Shown here one piece after another: positions 6,027 through 11,005 of a stretch of DNA of 11,005 bases. Every line of letters starts with the position of its first letter. Within the stretch, counting starts at the first letter, position 1. The notes beneath the pieces are model-generated. The model was not told the DNA's origin, did no database searches, and worked only from the letters and a program-made list of their open reading frames with translations. Position numbers and translations under genes: made by a program. This DNA is from CAYMZB01 sp964394845 (lineage in GTDB: Bacteria; Patescibacteriota; Microgenomatia; Daviesbacterales; UBA10151): contig CAYMZB010000099.1 of the NCBI GenBank assembly GCA_964394845.1, forward strand, positions 1 to 11,005, read 5' to 3'.

Positions 6027-6435
6027 CAGTCTCCTTGCCTCCTTCCTGAACTTTTAATCCTGCCTTGCCGGCCCGCTTCGCCGGAGCGTCAGCGAGGCGA
6101 GCAGGCAGGTCATCACTCAAAACTAATTTGATATGACTCATTCTTCTTTTATATGGTTTTGCTCTTCCTCTTGTACCAGCTTTGAAACGGCGCAGGACAA
6201 CACTTTCATTAATCTCAATTGATTTAAATCTTAATTTATCTACATCTGCTCCGGCTTGACGCATATTAGCTAAAACTGTTTCTAAAGCTTTACCTAAATC
6301 TTTAGCAGCTCCTTTCGGAGTAACACGCAAAATATCCAAAGCTTTATTAGGTTCCATCTTTCGTACCATATCAGCCACTAATCTTAATTTACGGGGAGTG
6401 GTATGAATATATTTTTGTATTGTTTGTATTTCCAT
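6019..6435 (-). CDS. rplV: 50S ribosomal protein L22 (uL22) with repeat-encoded C-terminal tail
   Basis: L22 lines the nascent-peptide exit tunnel; its beta-hairpin loop reaches the constriction targeted by macrolides. The core is typical: STTPRKLRLVADMVR-like opening (here TTPRKLRLVADMVRKM), AxANMRQAGAD, and the hairpin FKAGTRGRAKPYKRRMSHIK ending in VLSD at residue 108. Family members usually stop close to this point. Here another 30 residues follow; residues 109-126 (DLPARLADAPAKRAGKAG) are read from a GC-rich palindromic segment at 6059-6109 whose composition and codons (CGC, CTC, CCG, CGG, GCC) contrast with the AT-rich surroundings. The last 12 residues overlap the rpsC ribosome-binding site and start. 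The 138-residue total is long for the family (about 110). Confidence 0.96.
   Translation of the reverse strand: MEIQTIQKYIHTTPRKLRLVADMVRKMEPNKALDILRVTPKGAAKDLGKALETVLANMRQAGADVDKLRFKSIEINESVVLRRFKAGTRGRAKPYKRRMSHIKLVLSDDLPARLADAPAKRAGKAGLKVQEGGKETDG
6059..6109. repeat. GC-rich imperfect palindrome inside rplV
   Basis: This 51-bp stretch is 39/51 G+C in an AT-rich gene. Outer arms CCTGCCT (6059-6065) and AGGCAGG (6103-6109) are exact reverse complements. Inside them GC/GC pairs, then CGCTTCG (6074-6080) faces CGAGGCG (6093-6099) with one wobble pair. It stays in frame, adding 17 codons just after the conserved end of L22. Its sharp edges and composition suggest a small dispersed palindromic element, but only one copy is visible in the window, so that class is inferred. 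Confidence 0.7.
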
Positions 6436-6443
6436 AAGTTATT

Positions 6444-6728
6444 TTAAGTCTTTGACGTTGACTTTTCAGTTACCTTTCCATGTGATCTAAACACTCTAGT
6501 TGGCGCAAACTCACCTAATCTATGACCAACCATTGATTCAGAAATAAATACTGTCACAAAATTTTTACCTTGATGAACTAAGAAAGTATGACCAACAAAC
6601 TCCGGAGGAATTTGTGATCTTCTAGCCCAAGTCTTAATAGGATTCTTAGGTAAACCATTTTTTTGTGCCATTATTTTTTTTAACAGCTTAGCATCAATAT
6701 ATGGACCTTTTTTTGTTGATCTGGACAT
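6444..6728 (-). CDS. rpsS: 30S ribosomal protein S19 (uS19)
   Basis: S19 is in the 30S head beside S13 and takes part in the bridge to the 50S central protuberance. The 94-residue protein is canonical: MSRSTKKGPYIDAKLLKKI at the N-terminus, KTWARRSQIPPEFVGHTFLV in the centre, and the C-terminal ESMVGHRLGEFAPTRVFRSH. The start lies 4 nt after the rplB stop; AGGAG inside the end of rplB, 13 nt upstream, can act as ribosome-binding site. The gap to rplV is 8 nt. Confidence 0.98.
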   Translation of the reverse strand: MSRSTKKGPYIDAKLLKKIMAQKNGLPKNPIKTWARRSQIPPEFVGHTFLVHQGKNFVTVFISESMVGHRLGEFAPTRVFRSHGKVTEKSTSKT

Positions 6729-6732
6729 AATA

Positions 6733-7473
6733 TTATCTATTTCTCCTCTTTAAGATATACTTACTAGTTTTATTTTTCTTTTTTCTGGTATTACCAACAG
6801 CTGGCCTACCGTATTTGGTCATAGGTGTTTTTCTACCTATACCAGAACGCCCTTCTCCTCCACCATGAGGATGAGAATCCGGATCTTGAGCAACACCGCG
6901 GACGGTGGGCTTAATACCCATATGACGGGACCTTCCAGCACTGCCTATCACCCTTTGCTTCATATCTTCATTTCCTAATACTCCAATTGTTGCCAGGGCA
7001 TCCAAAGATATTTTTCTAACTTCCCCTGAAGGCATTTTTAAATGGGCAAAACCGCTCTCTTTAGCAAGGAGTTGTAATCCCACACCAGCACTGCGTCCTA
7101 TCTGTCCTCCATATCCCGGTATAAGCTCTACATTATGAATTAATGTACCAATTGTTATATTTTTTAATTTCATTGCATTTCCTGTTGCAATTTCTGCTTT
7201 CTCGTTGGATACAATTTTACTCCCTATTGCCAAATCCTTTGGACATAAAATATATCTATACTCGCCGTCTGAGTATTTAATCAGAGCGATTTCCACATTT
7301 CTATTTGGATCATATTCCAAACCGACTACCTCACCTACTATTCCAAACTTATCTCTTTTAAAATCAATCTCCCTGTAATATCTTTTATGTCTTCCGCCCT
7401 GACCTCTTACTGTCACCATTCCACCAGATGATCTACCAGAATTTTTTTTAAGTAATGTTTTTAGGTTTTTCAT
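6733..7473 (-). CDS. rplB: 50S ribosomal protein L2 (uL2), short N-terminus
   Basis: L2 is a primary 23S rRNA-binding protein required for subunit joining and close to the peptidyl-transferase centre. The signature HPHGGGEGR is present at residues 201-209, with the conserved His. DFKRDKFGIVGEVVGLEYDP, YILCPKDL, HNVELIPGYGGQIGRSAG, and the basic C-terminus KKKNKTSKYILKRRNR also fit. At 246 residues it is about 28 shorter than the usual 273-278. The missing part is the N-terminal arm with the KPTSPGRR-type motif; this protein starts at the equivalent of LLxKNSGR. The ATG lies 2 nt after rplW with AGGG upstream. I found no in-frame stop directly ahead of the ATG, but an extension would overlap rplW. 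Confidence 0.96.
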   Translation of the reverse strand: MKNLKTLLKKNSGRSSGGMVTVRGQGGRHKRYYREIDFKRDKFGIVGEVVGLEYDPNRNVEIALIKYSDGEYRYILCPKDLAIGSKIVSNEKAEIATGNAMKLKNITIGTLIHNVELIPGYGGQIGRSAGVGLQLLAKESGFAHLKMPSGEVRKISLDALATIGVLGNEDMKQRVIGSAGRSRHMGIKPTVRGVAQDPDSHPHGGGEGRSGIGRKTPMTKYGRPAVGNTRKKKNKTSKYILKRRNR

Positions 7474-7475
7474 AG

Positions 7476-7901
7476 TTATTTCCCTGTTATTACCTTTCTT
7501 TGAGTTGTAGGAGCTGCTCCTACTGCACCTTTTTCAATTTTAACCCTGGTTCTTCCTAAAATATCTTTTTTCTCTCTTAACATTCTAGGTTCGTTTTCTC
7601 CGGTTGTTACAACAACTTCCTCTTTAGGAGTTTCAAACATAGCTATTTTTTCACCCTTAGCTACTTTTACTAAAGCCTTTTTAAATCCTCTGCTCATGTA
7701 TAGTTTTCTCACTTTTTTTTGAGATTTCATTTCTCCTTTAACATTTATTGTTCTAATACTTACTACATTAACCTTAAACTTTTCTGCTACCATTTTCCCA
7801 ATCTGAAATTTAGTAGCATTTTTATCAACCTCAAAAGTATAAATATTGCTTTGGGCAAGTCTCATGGATTTTTCAGTTATAATTGGTCTTCTAATAATCA
7901 T
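7476..7901 (-). CDS. rplW: 50S ribosomal protein L23 (uL23) with C-terminal extension
   Basis: L23 surrounds the tunnel exit and is the main anchor for trigger factor and SRP. The core occupies residues 1 to about 90: IIRRPIITEKSMRLAQ, YTFEVDKNATKFQIGKMVAE, FKVNVVSIRTINVKGE, and a basic loop RKLYMSRGFKKALVKV. Family members normally stop near residue 95-100. This one has about 50 extra residues, first acidic and Val-rich (TPKEEVVVTTGENE), then basic (EKKDILGRTRVKIEKG), ending QRKVITGK. The start overlaps the rplD stop as ATGA, with GGGAG 7 nt before the ATG as ribosome-binding site. Location next to L29 at the tunnel exit makes the tail potentially relevant to nascent-chain factors, which is inference. 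Confidence 0.96.
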   Translation of the reverse strand: MIIRRPIITEKSMRLAQSNIYTFEVDKNATKFQIGKMVAEKFKVNVVSIRTINVKGEMKSQKKVRKLYMSRGFKKALVKVAKGEKIAMFETPKEEVVVTTGENEPRMLREKKDILGRTRVKIEKGAVGAAPTTQRKVITGK

Positions 7902-8572
7902 TTAGACTCTCCCTTACCTAACTTATCCACTGCATCTTTGGTCAACATTAACATGTCGTGTTTTATAACTTCATAAGCGTTAATGAGATTTACGGATAAG
8001 ATACTAACATGGGGGATATTACTTATAGCTCTTACTATATTGTCTGTCTTTTCTGCTATTACTATTAATGTATTAACCGCTGTTTCGCTGCCATTTATTT
8101 TTCGTAAAAGATTAAAAACTTCTGAGGTTTTTCCAGATGCTTTCTCCAGACCTGTTAATCCGATGATTTTTTTATCAAGCATTTTAGATGATAGTGCAGA
8201 TACTAAAGCTGCTTTTTTCATTCTTTTAGGCAAATCTAATCTTACTTTTCTTGTAGTTGGTCCAAACGTAATTCCTCCTCCAACAAAAATAGGCGCCCTA
8301 ATCGCACCGTGTCTTGCTCTACCTGTTCCTTTTTGTCTGTAAATTTTAGCAGTAGAACCCTCAACTTCACCTCTAGTTTTAGTTTTAGAGGTAAATATTT
8401 TTTGATTGGTTCCATAAACCCTGATTGCTTGGGATAAAAGGCTGTTGTTTATCAAAGCTCCAAAAATTTCTTTTGGCAAACTCATTTCTCCATTTGCTTT
8501 TCCGGCTAAAGAGTAAACTGGCACTGATAACCCAACCACCTTTTTAGCTACTTCTTTTTTAACTCTTGGCAT
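7898..8572 (-). CDS. rplD: 50S ribosomal protein L4 (uL4)
   Basis: L4 reaches into the exit tunnel with a long loop. In E. coli it also represses its own S10 operon by stimulating attenuation in the leader. The 224-residue protein has a short basic N-terminal extension (MPRVKKEVAKKVV) before the usual VPVYSLAGK. The tunnel loop and signature are clear at about residues 64-104: KTRGEVEGSTAKIYRQKGTG, RARHGAIRAPIFVGGG, FGP. The C-terminal Rossmann-like half follows (KKAALVSALSSKMLDKKI). It overlaps rplC by 14 nt and has the strongest ribosome-binding site in the window. It ends in TGA overlapping rplW. Confidence 0.97.
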   Translation of the reverse strand: MPRVKKEVAKKVVGLSVPVYSLAGKANGEMSLPKEIFGALINNSLLSQAIRVYGTNQKIFTSKTKTRGEVEGSTAKIYRQKGTGRARHGAIRAPIFVGGGITFGPTTRKVRLDLPKRMKKAALVSALSSKMLDKKIIGLTGLEKASGKTSEVFNLLRKINGSETAVNTLIVIAEKTDNIVRAISNIPHVSILSVNLINAYEVIKHDMLMLTKDAVDKLGKGESK

Positions 8573-9308
8573 CTTCTTTTACCTCCTCAGGTTTTTGCTC
8601 TACTGGTGCAACGTTTTCTTTAGCATCTTCTCCCGGCTTTTCCTCTGGTGGGGGAGTATAACCTTTAATTCTGCCAAGTTTTGTAACCATTACTAAACCA
8701 CCAGTAGGTCCAGGAATAGCACCTTTTATTGTTAATAGATTATTTACTTTATCTATTTTTATTACTTCCAAATTCTTTACACTAACTTGTTCATCACCCA
8801 TATGTCCTGCCATTTTCTTGCCTTTATAAACTCTTCCCGGAGTAGTTCCGGAACCAATTGCACCTGGAGCTCTGTGTCTATCTGATTGACCATGGGTTTT
8901 TGGTCCTCCGTGAAACCCGTGTCTTTTAACAACTCCAGCAAATCCTCTACCTTTAGAAGTACCAGTAACTTTAACTCCGTCTCCTATTGAAAAAACCTGG
9001 TCCAGTTTGATTGCTGTTCCAGGTTTTGTGTCTTCGTTGCGTTCTTGAGTATCAATTCTAATTTCTCTAAACCAACGGACTGCTTGATCAAGTCCCACTT
9101 TTTTGGTATGTCCAAGCTGGGGCTTTCTCACTGATTTTTTAGTTCCAAATCCAAGTTGAATTGCATTGTATCCGTCTTTTCCCTCTGTAGCTTTGACTTG
9201 AGTAATATAATTAGGACTCATCTCCACCACAGTAGCTCCTACTCTTCGACCTCTGGAGTCATAGGTACTAGTCATATTTTTTTTGATACCTAATAATGTA
9301 TTTATCAT
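8559..9308 (-). CDS. rplC: 50S ribosomal protein L3 (uL3) with acidic C-terminal tail
   Basis: L3 is an early 50S assembly protein whose loop approaches the peptidyl-transferase centre. I choose the ATG at 9308, giving 249 residues starting MINTLLGIKKNMTSTYDSRG, which aligns with the family opening (xxLxGxKxGMT). DVTGTSKGKGF-type sequence appears as VTGTSKGRGFAGVVKRHGF. The signature HRAPGAIGSGTTPGRVYKGK and MAGHMGDEQV follow. The Gln residues methylated by PrmB in E. coli are replaced (GSGTTPG), as in many non-proteobacteria. Residues about 218-249 are a Pro/Glu/Lys-rich acidic tail (PPPEEKPGEDAKENVAP onward), odd for an rRNA-binding protein. An upstream in-frame GTG at 9359 exists but would put a terminator-like hairpin in the coding region. 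No good Shine-Dalgarno precedes 9308. Confidence 0.95.
   Translation of the reverse strand: MINTLLGIKKNMTSTYDSRGRRVGATVVEMSPNYITQVKATEGKDGYNAIQLGFGTKKSVRKPQLGHTKKVGLDQAVRWFREIRIDTQERNEDTKPGTAIKLDQVFSIGDGVKVTGTSKGRGFAGVVKRHGFHGGPKTHGQSDRHRAPGAIGSGTTPGRVYKGKKMAGHMGDEQVSVKNLEVIKIDKVNNLLTIKGAIPGPTGGLVMVTKLGRIKGYTPPPEEKPGEDAKENVAPVEQKPEEVKEDAKS
8581..8588 (-). promoter_or_regulatory. Strong ribosome-binding site of rplD
   Basis: On the minus strand this reads GAGGAGGT, 8 nt upstream of the rplD ATG and inside the 3' end of rplC. It is an almost full anti-Shine-Dalgarno match, stronger than those of the neighbouring genes, and it fixes the rplD start. Confidence 0.85.
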
Positions 9309-9320
9309 ATTCAAAGCATT

Positions 9321-9361
9321 AAAAAGAGTGAGTCCTTCGGCTACGCTTAAGGATCTCACTC
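9321..9361 (-). terminator. Intrinsic terminator / attenuator hairpin just before rplC
   Basis: On the minus strand GAGTGAG-A-TCCTT (9361-9350 region plus bulged A) pairs with AAGGA-CTCACTC (9337-9326) around an 11-nt loop. Pairing is 12 bp with one bulge. TTTTT follows at 9325-9321. This is a textbook rho-independent terminator shape, and its T-tract ends 12 nt before the rplC ATG. Being co-directional and directly ahead of an essential gene, it must be partial, conditional, or paired with initiation elsewhere. Confidence 0.75.
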
Positions 9362-9426
9362 AGTATTTCGCTTTCAACCGCCGTATCCTGCGAAGCTTTA
9401 CGCGGAGTAGGACGCGCGATCTACTG
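9361..9426 (-). other. GC-richer foldable block in the rplC leader
   Basis: CAGTA (minus 9426-9422) and TACTG (minus 9365-9361) can close a domain that contains several short GC-rich complementary stretches, including TCCT/AGGA and GCG/CGC pairs around AAGCTT-centred sequence. It abuts the terminator hairpin at base 9361. It may be a structured RNA domain of the leader or a degenerate palindromic repeat; hand-folding cannot decide. Confidence 0.45.
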
Positions 9427-9428
9427 AA

Positions 9429-9448
9429 AATTTAACTTAAGTTAAATT
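9429..9448. repeat. 20-bp perfect palindrome
   Basis: AATTTAACTTAAGTTAAATT is its own reverse complement over all 20 bases. It lies 29 nt downstream of the candidate -10 element and ahead of the structured block. It could bind a dimeric regulator or form a weak AU hairpin in RNA. Its AT-only-like composition makes chance more likely than for a GC-containing palindrome of this length. Confidence 0.7.
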
Positions 9449-9476
9449 AACCACTCAAAATGGTCATCTAGATTGA

Positions 9477-9505
9477 ATTCTAACAGAGGCTAGCTTCAAA
9501 TGCAA
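9477..9505 (-). promoter_or_regulatory. Candidate sigma-70-type promoter for rplC onward
   Basis: On the minus strand TTGCAT (9505-9500) is followed by a 17-nt spacer and TAGAAT (9482-9477), a 5/6 match to TATAAT. An extended -10 TG lies at 9485-9484 (TGTTAGAAT). The -35 matches in only three positions. Transcription would start near 9470, giving a leader of roughly 160 nt to rplC. Confidence 0.5.
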
Positions 9506-9518
9506 GAGATGGGTAAGA

Positions 9519-9827
9519 CTACATTTTGACTTCAATGTCAACACCAGCTGGAATTTCAAGATGCATTAGAGAGTCAATAGTTTTTTGAGTAGGTTCTATA
9601 ATATCAATCATTCTTTTATGGGTTTTTATCTCAAATGCTTCTCTTGAATCTTTATCGGTGTGGGGAGATCTCAAAACTGTAATTCTTTCAGTTTTAGTAG
9701 GCAGGGGAACTGGACCAACAATTTTTGCACCGGTTCTTAAAGCTACATCCAAAAGGGACTCACAGGTGTTATCTAACACCCGATGATCGTAACTTTTAAG
9801 TTTAACGCGAATGCGTCCTCTTGGCAT
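9519..9827 (-). CDS. rpsJ: 30S ribosomal protein S10 (uS10)
   Basis: S10 is in the 30S head and, as NusE, is also part of transcription antitermination complexes. The 102-residue product is canonical: RIRVKLKSYDHRVLDNTCES, TGAKIVGPVPLPTKTERITV, LRSPHTDKDSREAFEIKTHK, RMIDI near residue 72, and a C-terminal IPAGVDIEVKM. It follows tuf by 36 nt, and AGGGG about 12 nt upstream of the ATG is a weak ribosome-binding site. The stop is TAG. In the usual S10 operon it is followed closely by rplC; here 210 nt of leader-like DNA separate them, so rpsJ may be transcribed mostly with tuf. Confidence 0.98.
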   Translation of the reverse strand: MPRGRIRVKLKSYDHRVLDNTCESLLDVALRTGAKIVGPVPLPTKTERITVLRSPHTDKDSREAFEIKTHKRMIDIIEPTQKTIDSLMHLEIPAGVDIEVKM

Positions 9828-9863
9828 ATTTGCTTTTCCCCTATTAATGTGCGACTTTACTAC

Positions 9864-11005
9864 TTAAGCTATTATTTTAGTAATAACACCTGCTCCAACT
9901 GTTTTTCCACCTTCTCGAACTGCAAACCTTAGACCATCTTCCATAGCAACAGGAGTAATTAATTTTCCAGTAATTTTAACTGTATCTCCTGGCATTGCCA
10001 TTTCTACACCTGCTGGAAGTTGAACTTCACCGGTCACATCTGTAGTTCTAATATAGAATTGTGGTCGGTAACCTTTGAAAAATGGAGTATGCCTTCCGCC
10101 TTCTTCTTTAGAAAGAATGTAAACTTCTGCTTCAAATTCACTGTGTGGAGTAATTGAGCCTGGTTTTGCAAGCACTTGACCTCTTTCAACATCATCTTTT
10201 TCAACTCCTCTAAGCAAAACTCCAGCATTATCTCCTGCCAGGCCTTCATCCAGCATTTTGTGAAACATTTCAATCCCTGTAACAACACTTTTCTTTGTTG
10301 GTCTAATTCCGACAATTTCAATTTCTTCATTAACTTTTACTTTACCTCTTTCAATTCTTCCGGTTACCACTGTTCCTCTACCCTTAATTGAGAAAACATC
10401 CTCAACTGCCATAAGAAATGGCTTATCTACGTCCCTGACTGGGGTTGGAATCCACTCATCAACTTTTGTCATTAATTCTTCAACTGCTTTTACAGCTTCA
10501 GCATCTCCTTCAAGTGCTTTTTTAGCAGACCCTCGTATTATAGGAGACTGTGCATCGTATTCATATTTTTTAAGTAAATCTCGAACTTCTTCTTCTACCA
10601 AATCTAAAAGTTCCGGATCATCAACCATATCTACTTTATTCAAGAAAACTACAATTGCCGGAACTCCTACTTGTCTGGCTAAAAGCAAATGTTCTCTTGT
10701 TTGTGGCATTGGACCATCCGGCGCAGAAACAACTAGGATTGCTCCATCAGTTTGAGCAGCGCCGGTGATCATGTTTTTGATGTAATCTGCATGACCTGGC
10801 ATGTCAATGTGAGCATAATGTCTTTTTTCTGTTTCGTATTCTTGGTGGGAGATATTAATAGTAATACCGCGGGCTTTTTCCTCTGGAGCGTTGTCAATTT
10901 GATCAACTGACCTTTTTTCTGCCAAACCTTTAGCAGCCAAAACTGAGGTAATTGCAGCAGTTAAGGTAGTTTTACCGTGGTCAACATGACCCATGGTTCC
11001 AATAT
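9864..11005 (-). CDS. tuf: Elongation factor Tu (5' end beyond window)
   Basis: EF-Tu is the GTPase that brings aminoacyl-tRNA to the ribosomal A site. The reading frame runs off the right edge: codons for Ile-Gly-Thr precede the Met at 10994, and IGTMGHVDHGKT matches the family NIGTIGHVDHGKT, so that Met is internal and about 14 N-terminal residues are missing. Counting from that Met, the P-loop is at 2-9, switch I RGITINISH at 42-50, DMPGH at 64-68 (most bacteria have DCPGH), and NKVD at 119-122. Domains 2 and 3 follow, with KGRGTVVTGRIERG, GDNAGVLLRG, and the terminal KTVGAGVITKIIA. It is the last gene of the str-type cluster and precedes rpsJ, the common arrangement. Confidence 0.98.
   Translation of the reverse strand, partial: IGTMGHVDHGKTTLTAAITSVLAAKGLAEKRSVDQIDNAPEEKARGITINISHQEYETEKRHYAHIDMPGHADYIKNMITGAAQTDGAILVVSAPDGPMPQTREHLLLARQVGVPAIVVFLNKVDMVDDPELLDLVEEEVRDLLKKYEYDAQSPIIRGSAKKALEGDAEAVKAVEELMTKVDEWIPTPVRDVDKPFLMAVEDVFSIKGRGTVVTGRIERGKVKVNEEIEIVGIRPTKKSVVTGIEMFHKMLDEGLAGDNAGVLLRGVEKDDVERGQVLAKPGSITPHSEFEAEVYILSKEEGGRHTPFFKGYRPQFYIRTTDVTGEVQLPAGVEMAMPGDTVKITGKLITPVAMEDGLRFAVREGGKTVGAGVITKIIA

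Larger units (their letters stand above)
9309..9518 (-). promoter_or_regulatory. Candidate regulatory leader between rpsJ and rplC
   Basis: This 210-nt gap has no credible gene and is the longest in the window; most other gaps are under 40 nt. Read on the minus strand it contains, in order, a promoter-like pair (9505-9477), a 20-bp perfect palindrome (9448-9429), a GC-richer block able to fold between CAGTA and TACTG arms (9426-9361), and a stable hairpin with T5 (9361-9321). It therefore looks like a transcribed leader with an attenuator ahead of the L3-L4-L23-L2 genes. In E. coli the comparable L4-controlled leader precedes rpsJ instead. The arrangement is seen directly; the regulatory role is inferred. 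Confidence 0.6.

Noticed and set aside
6059..6109. The rplV palindrome as a transcription terminator
   Set aside because: There is no T-tract after it on either strand, and it lies inside an open reading frame.
7983..8342. Plus-strand reading frame opposite rplD, and similar ones opposite rpsQ, rplP, rpsC, rplW and tuf
   Set aside because: All are antisense shadows of conserved ribosomal or EF-Tu genes, with no recognisable product or ribosome-binding site.
9309..9359. Longer rplC starting at an in-frame GTG at 9359
   Set aside because: The extra 17 residues do not resemble the L3 N-terminus, the ATG at 9308 gives the family opening, and the extension would be read through the terminator-like hairpin.
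10034..10330. Minus-strand 98-codon frame inside tuf
   Set aside because: It is an out-of-frame reading of conserved EF-Tu domains 2 and 3.
10992..10994. Start of tuf at the ATG at 10994
   Set aside because: The codons before it read Ile-Gly-Thr in frame, matching conserved EF-Tu sequence, so this Met is internal and the gene continues past the edge.

Overview
The window is a single-strand ribosomal-protein gene cluster, read entirely on the minus strand from right to left. It runs from the end of the str operon through the S10 and spc operons: tuf (EF-Tu, 5' end off the right edge), rpsJ, rplC, rplD, rplW, rplB, rpsS, rplV, rpsC, rplP, rpmC, rpsQ, rplN, rplX, rplE, rpsN, rpsH, rplF, rplR, rpsE, rplO and secY (3' end off the left edge). 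That is 22 genes, of which 20 are complete. Apart from two spacers, genes are 0-36 nt apart or overlap by 4, 8 or 14 nt.

The source is most likely a member of the Candidate Phyla Radiation (Patescibacteria), with Microgenomates (OP11-like) my best guess. The DNA is AT-rich and tightly packed. rpmD (protein uL30) is missing from its usual place: rpsE and rplO overlap by ATGA. Loss of uL30 is a recognised CPR trait. TGA ends rpsE and rplD, so the UGA=Gly code of Gracilibacteria/Absconditabacteria does not apply. The lineage call is an inference from gene content and protein resemblance, not from a search.

Layout, right to left: 11005-9519 holds tuf and rpsJ. 9518-9309 is a 210-nt spacer that looks like a regulatory leader, with a promoter-like sequence, a 20-bp perfect palindrome, a GC-rich foldable block, and a 12-bp hairpin plus T5 ending 12 nt before rplC. 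9308-5385 holds rplC-rpsC; rplV ends in a GC-rich palindromic insert. 5384-5297 is an 88-nt AT-rich spacer with 7-bp tandem repeats. 5296-555 holds rplP-rplO, including the 59-residue zinc-type rpsN at 2801-2980. 562-1 is the N-terminal part of SecY.

Functionally the cluster makes core 30S and 50S proteins, the factor that delivers aminoacyl-tRNA, and the channel through which nascent proteins leave. No mobile element, CRISPR array, tRNA or rRNA gene was seen. The points most worth a second look are the candidate attenuator ahead of rplC, the palindromic element that encodes the L22 tail, the short L2 N-terminus, and the long charged tails on L3, L23 and S17.
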